Source: Jimgerdemannia flammicorona
Lineage: Eukaryota; Mucoromycota; Endogonomycetes; Endogonales; Endogonaceae
Direction of reading: 5' to 3'
Assembly (NCBI GenBank): GCA_003990745.1
Contig: RBNI01002660.1
Coordinates: forward strand, 1-17,848
DNA: 17,848 nt
Shown here: positions 10,401-17,344 of the stretch, piece after piece
Layout: each line of letters begins with the position of its first letter
How positions within the stretch are numbered: position 1 is the stretch's first letter
Translations under genes and position numbers: made by a program
Notes under the pieces: generated by a model
Database searches by the model: none
What the model was told of the DNA's origin: nothing
What the model saw: only the letters and a program-made list of their open reading frames with translations

Positions 10401-10599
10401 AAAGCTTGCCCTCCCAGACCCCTGTCATCCACCACTGCCTCCTCCCCCTCCTCATCTTTCTGCCAACAACCCCCTCATACCTCCCCCCAGGCCAGGACCT
10501 CTCCCCACCTGCTGCCAGTCAAATGCACTAGGGCTGCCCTACCCAGTATGCACCCCAGATTGCTTGCTGTTTGCCATTGCCTTAGTACCTTTCTCCAAT
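10401..10599 (-). other. LINE-A 5' leader
   Basis: Sequence between the LINE-A 5' end and the readable ORF1. It aligns with LINE-B 17063-17281 (shared ctccccc, ccagtcaaa, cccagtat, ttctccaa), so it belongs to the element. In-frame readings upstream of 10400 hit TGA near 10425, and a different frame is open at 10243-10455, so the true ORF1 start is not resolved. Confidence 0.6.
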
Positions 10600-10609
10600 A
10601 AACGACTTG

Positions 10610-10633
10610 AAAGTGTGTTGTAAAGTGTGTGTA
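10610..10633 (+). repeat. Short tandem repeat at the LINE-A/LINE-B junction
   Basis: Two near-identical 12-bp units, AAAGTGTGTTGT and AAAGTGTGTGTA, lie just right of the LINE-A 5' end and within 60 bp of where LINE-B similarity begins. They could be junction filler or part of LINE-B. Confidence 0.5.
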
Positions 10634-10639
10634 ACATGA

Positions 10640-12185
10640 ATGGTAGCTGAGAAAGGTATGATAACCTCTGCCTTCAGTACCTCCACCACTCTATCACTAT
10701 GCAGAATCTGTGCCCAATGCTCACCACTTATCACTTGTAGGTCAACTTCTCCCAACTCTTTAGTTACAAAGTTGTTCATCATCTGGTACATCTATAGTAG
10801 GTTTCCCACTTTCTTCATCTCTGGAGTCACTGGTCTTCATGCACCCAGTATTGAGGTATCTATCACTGTGCTCACTGTCTCATCTCACCTCTCCTCTGGG
10901 ATATCCACTAGTTCATCCTCACCAACTTCCACCACCTGTCCCCCTTTTGCTACCTCAGGAACTCCAAAGTGCTCTTGCTGGACACCATGCATCAGTGCAT
11001 TCTCTACCACCTGGTCCCTCACAGCTGAACCCTGCCTAACCATCCTCCCAGACTTCAAACATACCATTAGCATATGGAGCATTGCTTGGCATCTTCCCAG
11101 CCTCATCCAGACCCTTCTCCATATCTCCTTCTTCCTTACTGGCCCAGATGCTCACTTTTCTACCCCCAGACTCCTCAATACCACCAGCATCCTTTTTTGC
11201 TCTTTCTTCCAGGCTTGCCAACAACTCTCTCTACCTCTTGTGCTCTTGAGATCTCTCCTACAGCCTCTTGTCAATGTGTACCTATTTCCCATCCACAATC
11301 TCCAAATGTGTCAACTCTATATACACCTTCTAAGCCTTTGCCCTCTGCTTGACTGCTCTACTCATCTCCTTCAATACCTCTAACAAATCCTCCTTCTCCT
11401 CCTCATTCCCCTTCACCCTCATCTCCTTGTTCACAAAGACCCCCCACATCATTACTAATGGCCAATCACAAGTCTTCCTGATAGCCTTCCTCTCTATCAG
11501 CTGAAGCCAAACATCAATATTCCCTGTCCCAAATGAGGTCTCTTCTCAGACTCAAAAGCCAACATCAACCACCTCTTCATACTTAGCCATGACCTCCTCT
11601 ACTCTTCTCCTCATTCATAGCAGACAACATGGGTACTTCTTTCACCAGAAGTTGTATCACCCTAGGGTCCCATCTCAAGTATCATGCTATTAGAATACAC
11701 ATCTCTCCGATAGTCAATCCTGCCTTCAGTACAACTTCCAATGACTCAGCCTCCTCAAAGCCCACCTTCACTTCTTCCAAACTTCTTAGGAACTTCACTA
11801 ATGCTACTCTATCCATCAGCTTTGCAACCAGCCCCAAGACCATTTTTGCTGTCACTGCTATGCCCTAGAAGTACAGAGTGACTGCCAACTCTAAGATTGA
11901 CTTCTTGAGTAATGACACCACTACTAGTTCTGTTATACCATCAGTCAGATCACTAGGCCTCATGCCTTTCCCACAGCTTGGTCTACCATCAGCAGTTTCA
12001 TCTAGATATTTTTTCAAATTACCCATCATACCCCCATCAGCAGTCACCCCCTCAGATACTACATCACTAGCCCCACTACTCTGGCCCCCCAGAGAGACTC
12101 TCCCTTGAAGCTACTGCCCCACAGTCTTCACTGTCTCCTTGCCCCTCCTCAGCCAACCCTCCAGTCCAGTCCTCTGCTGACCCCC
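10640..12185 (-). pseudogene. LINE-B ORF1 remnant, second decayed LINE copy
   Basis: A second, more damaged copy of the same LINE ORF1, minus strand. Matching pieces, compared with LINE-A ORF1: SLLKKSILELAVTLYF at 11865-11920 (LINE-A: LLKKSILAFAVTLCF), QLLVKEVPM near 11640, ANGMFEVWE near 11045-11070, GVPEVAKGGQVVEVGEDELVD near 10900-10960 (21 residues in LINE-A form with ANGGQVEAVGEEELVD), and MYQMMNNFVTKELGEVDLQV at 10730-10791. TAG at 11865-11867 replaces the Trp codon found in LINE-A. Frames change several times. Clear similarity ends at about 10665, before the ORF1 C-terminus and close to the LINE-A 5' end. The 5' part of this copy continues at 17063 beyond Copia-B. Confidence 0.8.
12181..12185. 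repeat. Target-site duplication of Copia-B (left copy), CCCCC
   Basis: Five C before the left LTR and at 17063-17067 after the right LTR. Joining the flanks restores the alignment of LINE-B with LINE-A around 10375-10400. The low complexity of CCCCC makes it weaker evidence than CTTTC on its own. Confidence 0.8.
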
Positions 12186-12345
12186 TGTTGAGATTATAGG
12201 TTACAACTCGATATAGATAATTTGTGGTGCAGTGGCATTGGGGTGACATCATCAACAAATGCATAAAAGCATGTTACTTGAGTGATCAATAAATATCTCT
12301 CTCTTTCTCTTTTCCTCTCTCCTATTCCTCCAAAAGTTCACAACA
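12186..12345 (+). repeat. 5' LTR of Copia-B (160 bp)
   Basis: Begins TGTTGAGATT and ends TTCACAACA, giving a TGTTG...CAACA inverted terminus. Contains GCATAAAAGC (12261-12270, TATA-like), AATAAA (12288-12293) and then a C/T-rich tract. Partner at 16903-17062. Confidence 0.95.
12261..12293 (+). promoter_or_regulatory. Candidate TATA-like box and AATAAA in Copia LTR
   Basis: GCATAAAAGC and AATAAA are about 20 bp apart here. The same order is found in the Copia-A LTR, although most other LTR sequence differs. Conservation between diverged LTRs suggests transcription start and polyadenylation signals. This is inference from pattern only. Confidence 0.4.
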
Positions 12346-12347
12346 AA

Positions 12348-12360
12348 GGTTATGAGCCCC
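12348..12360 (+). other. Primer-binding site of Copia-B (initiator tRNA-Met anticodon arm)
   Basis: GGTTATGAGCCCC begins two bases after the 5' LTR. The first 12 bases complement the initiator tRNA-Met anticodon stem-loop, as in Copia-A, indicating half-tRNA priming. Confidence 0.85.
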
Positions 12361-12410
12361 AGTTAGCGGATAATATACACACCTCTTTAATATACGCTAT
12401 ACTACAACGT

Positions 12411-13325
12411 ATGAAGATATCAACCCCAGAAAGCCCAAGCTCAAGTGTTGCAGTGCTAAGCCCGGCAAGTAACACAAGTGGAGCGGATACTGGTATGGGT
12501 ACTACAGTCCCTCTGGTGGGTGCTCCGGTGATTGCTCTGGTGGTGGCTACGATGACAAGAAGGACAATTCCTGTCTTCGACAGTAAGGATTATACCATAT
12601 GGGTATACCATATGAGGAACCTCTTGGAGGAATGTGGTCTAGAGAACTATTGGAAGCCACAGGTACAAATAATGAGATATGACCCAACAAAGGATCGCAA
12701 GGCATTGAGGGAGATCACATTCACTCTATTGAATGAGCAAATGAAACTTATTATGGATGCTATGACAGCGAATGAAGCCTGGGAGACCCTACGCGACCAT
12801 CATCAACAAGCATCCACGTCCAACAGATTCCACCTGAAGGGACAATTATTTACCCTATGGATGAAGCCCAAGAAGAGCATTCAGGAATATGTCAACTACA
12901 TCAACAATCTGATGAATCAGGTGAATTCTCTTTCTATGCTGGCGGACCTCATCAGGGAAGAAGACAAGGTCCTGGCTCTTATACAAGGCCTCCCAGATGC
13001 ATATAACATGGTCGTATCCACTATGCGGGAATCCGATAAGCTTTCGGACTACAAGCACGTCGTCACAAACCTATTAAATGATGAATTGAGGCAGAATAAC
13101 AGCACAAACGAAGACTATGATGAGAAAGCATTCTATAGCATGCATGGTCGAGGCAAAGGAAAGCCAAGTAAAGGATGAGGTCAACGAGATGGTCAATGCA
13201 CCAAGTTTGGTGGTAAGTGCTTCTACTGTGATAAGCCTGGATATTGCATCCAAGACTGCAATCTAAAGAAGAAAGAAAAGGGAGACCAACATGGTCAGGC
13301 AAATGTCGTGGACACCAACAATCAG
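12411..13325 (+). pseudogene. Copia-B Gag with damaged zinc knuckle
   Basis: The Gag part of the polyprotein. I take ATG 12411, which corresponds in position to the Copia-A start after the shared leader block ACGCTATAC. An in-phase GTG at 12282 lies inside the LTR and is unlikely. Conserved blocks: IPVFDSKDYTIWVYHMRNLL, EECGLENYWKPQ, QASTSNRFHLKGQLF and NLMNQVNSL. TGA at 13176-13178 replaces a CGA that Copia-A retains. Beyond it lies the zinc knuckle KCFYCDKPGYCIQDC, where the His ligand is Tyr (CAT/CAC to TAT, C-to-T), so it could not bind zinc normally. The frame then shifts by one base around 13322-13337, before the protease. Confidence 0.9.
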
Positions 13326-14760
13326 AGCAGGATGGGATGTTTTTCGCAAAGGCAGAGAGCTGCCAACATGTAAATGTAAGCACAAGCACTAATGTGTGCA
13401 GCGAAGAAGTTTGGCTTATAGATTCCGGCACAACACAACATATGACAGTACACCGTGAATGGTTCTCTATGTACGAGAAGTTTGAGTATCCCATACCTAT
13501 CAAACTAGGTGACAACAATGTAATCTATGCTCAGGGCAAAGGAAATGTCGGAATATACCTGCACAGAAAGGTCAAAGAACCCTCAGGCACCTTTGCGGAT
13601 ATACTATATGCTCCGGATATAGGCAAAAATCTCTTCTCAATAGGACGAATGATGGCCCGAGGAGACAAAGGAGTAAACATATGCCCGAATAGAGTAATGG
13701 TAATCGATCTAAAGAATAATAAGGAATTAATGTATGTGTCAAAAAGAGGGAATCTTTATGCAATCGATGACATGCCGAACGGTACATCGGCACACTCCGC
13801 AATGACAAACGACACCTGGCATATATGGCACGAATGGTTAGGACACATCGGCCAAACAAGCTTAGAATGGATGATGAGGAATAACTCGGTGAAAGGATTG
13901 CCAAACTGTATATCTCCGAACTTCTTTTGCGATGACTGCACAGCGAATAAGGCTTCTCGGAAGTCTTTTCAGGAATAGACAAAACGAGTGAGTGGCATAC
14001 TCGATCTTATACATACGGACATCTGTGGTCCCATGCATACATCATCACATTCTGGGAAGAAGTATTTTATTACTTTCATTAATGATTATACTTGTAAGAC
14101 CCATGTGTACTTCCTCTCAGCAAAGAGCAAAGCATTTGAGAAATTTAAAGAATTCAAGGCAAGCATGGAGAATGATATGAAACATCAGATAGGGATACTA
14201 TGCTTGGATAACAGGACAGAATATATAAATAAGTCCTTTAAACAATTCTTAAAAGAGCATGGAATACGACATACTAGAACGGCTCCTTATACTCCACAAC
14301 AAAATGGCATGGCGGAACAGTTCAATTGAACGATCGTCGAGATGGCCTGAATAATGATGAATGCAGCTGGTTTGCCGCAATCCTTCTGGACTAAAGCATT
14401 GAACACAGTGGTGTACATATGTAATCGATGCATTTCTCGAGCCTTAAGCAAAGAAAGTGATGTACAGTCTAAGGATGATAACCTTATACCTGAAGAACTG
14501 TGTAGCAGATCTAAGCCCAATGTCTCGCACTTACGGACATTCAGAAGCAAGGCTTACATATTGGATAAAAGTGGAAATAGAGGAAAATTCAAGCCTAAAG
14601 CAGATAAGCATATATTCCTTGGATATGATGGGTCAGCATATAGGTTGTGGAACACGCAAAAGTGTGGTATAGTCATCTCTCGCGACATTCAGTTCAAAGA
14701 GAAAGCAAAAGAAATTTGTGTAGAAATTCCTATACCTGTTACCAATCCAACAGTGAGTGG
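13322..14760 (+). pseudogene. Copia-B protease and integrase domains
   Basis: After the single frameshift the pol frame is in phase from here to 16648. The protease active site is WLIDSGTTQHMT (about 13411-13446). The linker before it is about 15 residues, against roughly 70 in Copia-A, so a deletion there is likely. The integrase zinc region has HEWLGH and CDDC. The core has Asp in IHTDICGP (14018-14020), Asp in LCLDNRTEY (14207-14209) and Glu in QQNGMAEQFN (14315-14317), with DD35E spacing intact. Stops: TAG 13976-13978, TGA 14327-14329, TGA 14348-14350. At 14327 the family residue is Arg (NRT), and Copia-A has CAA there: one CGA has decayed in opposite ways in the two elements. Confidence 0.9.
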
Positions 14761-16648
14761 AACTATACTGACGGTGAGCGTGAAAACTACACCAATGATT
14801 CCAGTAACAATGGTACAACCTATACCAACGAGATCAATGGCACAAGTACCTACGAAAACCCCTAAACTGAGAATTATAGAGATTTTGGATAATAAAGAGG
14901 ATATCTCTCCAAAGGGCAAGAAAAAGCGCAAGTCTGGGATGGACAACGAAGTCCAAGCAGATCTGGGAAGTTACTGGGACCCACCCAAGTCATCTCGTCG
15001 CAAACAACATCACGTGAACTATGCCTGTGAATGCACTTACATAGCAACGACTGGTGAGCCGGCACACTATGACAAAGCCATTTATTTGAATGATAAAAAG
15101 AAGTGGAAAAAGGCTATGGACGAGGAGTATAATTCACTTATCAAGAATGACATGTGGGACTTGGTCCCTCTTTCGGCAAATTGACAAGCCATAGGATCCC
15201 AATGGGTGTATAAAATCAAGCACGATAGCAATGGTGGCGTAGAGCGATACAAGGCCCGATTCATGGCAAAAGGGTATTTACAAGACTTTGGAGTTGACTA
15301 CGATGAGACATTTTCCCCAGTATTTAAGCTTACTTCACTTAGAATACTTTTTGCGATCGGAGCCAAGTATGACTACAAGATACATCAAATAGTTATTAAG
15401 ACAGCCTTCCTAAATGGAGACGTGGATACCGAACTATACGTTCTTCAACCACAAGGATATGAACTCTACGACAATGAGAAGGAGTTAGTATGCAGACTAC
15501 ACAAAGGCCTCTATGGTATAAAACAGGTGACGAGGCTATGGAATCAAAAGATCAACGATTATCTTATAGAAGAGAATGGGTTCAAATGATGCGAAGCAGA
15601 CCCATGCATATATACTCATCATACATCCTCAGGAATGGTGTACCTGGGAATTTGGGTTGATGATATCATTCTGGTTGGAATGATAAATGAAATTAACGAA
15701 GTAAAGGTGGCACTACATTAGAAGTTCCAAATGACAGATCTGGGTGACGCATCTTTCCTTTTGGGGATATCCATCATATATGACAGGAGTGCGTGTACTA
15801 TACACCTAAGCCAAGAAGCCTACATTCAGACAATACTCGAGCGGTTCAGCATGAGCAAGTGTAAGCTAGTCAGAATATCGATGGAGACGTCTGTGAGATT
15901 AAAGAAGTCTGATACACCCGACGACAATGATATTCCCTATTGACAAGCAGTAGGATCCCTTATGTATCTGATGCTCGGGACGAGAACCGACCTATCATAT
16001 ACAATCAACAAAGTGGTGCAATATGCATCGTGCTACAATAACTTGCATTGGATGGTAATCAAGCATATATTCAAGTACATTAAAGGTACAAAGAGCTATA
16101 TACTCAATCTGGGTGATAAGGGAGTAAGTGAGAGTACCATTATAGCAAGTCTTTCTGGTATGTGTGATGCTGATTGGGCTGGAGACTTGGATGACAGAAG
16201 GTCTATGACAGGATACTTCTTCTATCTCGATGATGGTGGAGCCATTTCATGGCAAACTCGTAAGCAATCATCAGTGGCGACATCATCTATGCAAGCAGAA
16301 TATCAAGCGTTGTCAATGGCAACGAAGGAGGCCATCTGACTTTGTGAACTACTAAAGGATCTGGGATTCAATCAAGGATCTACTATGACTATATGACAGG
16401 ACAACCAATCCACCATTGCTTTGGCAAAGAACTCTATACATCATGCAAGGACCAAGCATATCGATATACAGCACCATTACATATGAGAGTACGTTGAAAA
16501 CGAGGCTATATGCCTGCTATACATCCCTATGGAGCAAATGGTGGCAGATTCGCTGACGAAGGCCCTTCCAAAGGTAAAGTTCGATTTTTGCATGCAAGGA
16601 ATGGGTGTAATGATGAGCGACGAGCAGTTAATGGCGAATGATGGGTAA
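14761..16648 (+). pseudogene. Copia-B reverse transcriptase and RNase H domains
   Basis: RT and RNase H run in one phase to TAA 16646-16648. Recognisable blocks are YKARFMAKGYLQ, DYDETFSPVFKLTSLR, KTAFLNGDVDTELYV, LGIWVDDIILVG (about 15645-15680), then MCDADWAGDLDDRRSMTGY, ISWQTRKQSSVATSSMQAEY and ADSLTKALPKVKFDFC. Motif A has lost its catalytic Asp: Copia-A has QMDVKTAF, here QIVIKTAF with GTT at 15392-15394. Stops: 15182, 15587, 15719, 15941, 16337, 16394 and 16484 (first base). At 15182 Copia-A keeps CGA where this copy has TGA. At 15719 it has CAG against TAG, and at 16337 TGG against TGA. The element cannot encode active RT. Confidence 0.93.
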
Positions 16649-16697
16649 AAATAAATATTACGGTGAAACGATGGGTAGAATGAGTGTTACAGCAAAT
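16638..16697 (+). repeat. Imperfect 30-bp tandem duplication at the end of Copia-B pol
   Basis: Two units of about 30 bp share GATGGGTA-AA, T-TTAC and the following G-AA. They straddle the polyprotein stop. Many differences between units suggest an old duplication. No function is apparent. Confidence 0.45.
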
Positions 16698-16893
16698 ATT
16701 TGTGATGGAAACCTATAACATTGCTCAGGATTTCCATTTTTCACTACTTTTCTTACCTATTTTTATGCTTATAAGCAGGGAATTTCAACCTTTTTTGGTC
16801 ATCTAGATAGTATCCCATTGGTAATGTTTTGTTTTGCTTAGCTGTAGCTGGAGATTGATCAGTTTTATTTGGATTTGCATTCTTTATCTCATT
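16649..16893 (+). other. 3' untranslated region of Copia-B
   Basis: Non-coding stretch from the polyprotein stop to the polypurine tract. Blocks shared with Copia-A (ACATTGCTCA, ACCTATTTTT, AAGCAGG, TCTAGATAG) mark it as homologous. Nothing else is seen in it. Confidence 0.7.
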
Positions 16894-16902
16894 GAGTGAG
16901 AG
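16894..16902 (+). other. Polypurine tract of Copia-B
   Basis: GAGTGAGAG directly precedes the 3' LTR. Compare GAGCGGGAG in Copia-A. Confidence 0.7.
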
Positions 16903-17062
16903 TGTTGAGATTACAGGTTACAACTTGATATAGATAATTTGTGGCACAGTGGCATTGGGGTGACATTATCAACAAATGCGTAAAAGCACATTACTTGAGT
17001 GATCAATAAATATCTCTCTCTCTCTCTTTTCCTCTCTCCTATTCCTCCAAAAGTTCACAACA
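16903..17062 (+). repeat. 3' LTR of Copia-B (160 bp)
   Basis: Aligns without gaps to 12186-12345 with 9 substitutions, all transitions. AATAAA at 17005-17010, TATA-like GCGTAAAAGC at 16978-16987. Confidence 0.95.
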
Positions 17063-17067
17063 CCCCC
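17063..17067. repeat. Target-site duplication of Copia-B (right copy), CCCCC
   Basis: Matches 12181-12185. A sixth C follows, so the exact boundary is uncertain by one base. Confidence 0.8.
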
Positions 17068-17281
17068 CTTCATCTTATCTACAAAGCTCACCCTCCCAGT
17101 CCCTTGACCTCAAGCACTACCCTCTCTCCTACCATGTTCTCCTGCCAGCAGGCCTCTCATACTTCCCCCCAAGCTGGGGCCTCACCCCACATACTACCAG
17201 TCAAAGACACCAGAGTCACTCTGCCCAGTATATACCTCAGAATACTTGTCAGTTACTATGATACCAGTATCTTTTCTCCAA
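17068..17281 (-). mobile_element. LINE-B 5' segment
   Basis: The 5' leader and start of LINE-B, cut off from its ORF1 by Copia-B. It aligns with LINE-A about 10385-10598: acaaagct-accctccca, ctgccagca/ctgccaacaa, ccccccaggc/ccccccaagct, ccagtcaaa, cccagtat and the terminal ttctccaa. Similarity stops at 17281, which sets the LINE 5' end. No frame of its own is preserved. Confidence 0.75.
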
Positions 17282-17344
17282 AAACTGTGTCATAAGTATT
17301 GCTGGAAGATTGTGTAATCTGAATATTACTGGAGAAAGATACTG
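17265..17344. repeat. Inverted repeat at the LINE-B 5' boundary
   Basis: CAGTATCTTTTCTCCA (17265-17280) and TGGAGAAAGATACTG (17330-17344) are inverted copies, differing by one extra T, with a 49-base loop. The left arm is the LINE 5' terminus itself. Confidence 0.7.

Larger units (their letters stand above)
1..10599 (-). mobile_element. LINE-A, non-LTR retrotransposon (interrupted by Copia-A)
   Basis: A non-LTR retrotransposon read on the minus strand: leader, ORF1, ORF2 (endonuclease then RT), C-terminal region and an A-rich tail at the left window edge. About 5.5 kb remain once Copia-A (2599-7656 plus one 5-bp duplication) is removed. The right (5') limit at about 10599 is where similarity to LINE-B stops: both copies share the last bases ttctccaa (10591-10598 and 17274-17281) and then diverge. 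The coding strand is strongly purine-rich, so the plus strand shown is C/T-rich over kilobases. Both ORFs carry stops and ORF2 also carries frameshifts, so the copy is inactive. RT motifs place it with LINEs having an AP endonuclease (Tad1/L1/I-like in the broad sense). I cannot assign a clade. Confidence 0.85.
12186..17062 (+). mobile_element. Copia-B, Ty1/copia LTR retrotransposon inside LINE-B
   Basis: A structurally complete, dead element of 4,877 bp on the plus strand: 5' LTR (12186-12345), primer-binding site (12348-12360), gag-pol (12411-16648), polypurine tract (16894-16902) and 3' LTR (16903-17062). The LTRs differ at 9 of 160 positions, all transitions. The gag-pol order is Ty1/copia. 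It is a sister of Copia-A: the proteins align along their whole length and the 3' UTRs share blocks, but LTR similarity is limited to short patches, so the two are separate families or old subfamilies. Confidence 0.95.

Noticed and set aside
9472..10623. Long plus-strand open frame of 383 codons, Ser/Thr/Pro-rich
   Set aside because: It is antisense to LINE-A ORF1 and leader. Its composition follows from the purine-rich coding strand, and it has no recognisable domain.
10640..11383. Plus-strand open frame of 247 codons
   Set aside because: Antisense to the LINE-B ORF1 remnant, whose minus-strand pieces match LINE-A ORF1.
12294..12330. TC-repeat tract as a microsatellite
   Set aside because: It is an ordinary part of the Copia-B LTR and occurs in both copies.
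12282..12410. Upstream GTG start extending Copia-B Gag into the LTR
   Set aside because: It would begin inside the 5' LTR and cross the primer-binding site. ATG 12411 matches the Copia-A start.
12591..12614. Direct repeat TATACCATATG twice, two bases apart, in Copia-B Gag
   Set aside because: It encodes the conserved DYTIWVYHM block, and Copia-A has the same peptide with different bases, so it is a coding coincidence.
13322..13340. Programmed ribosomal frameshift between Gag and Pol in Copia-B
   Set aside because: No canonical slippery heptamer was seen, and Copia-A has Gag and Pol in one frame, so a disabling indel is more likely.
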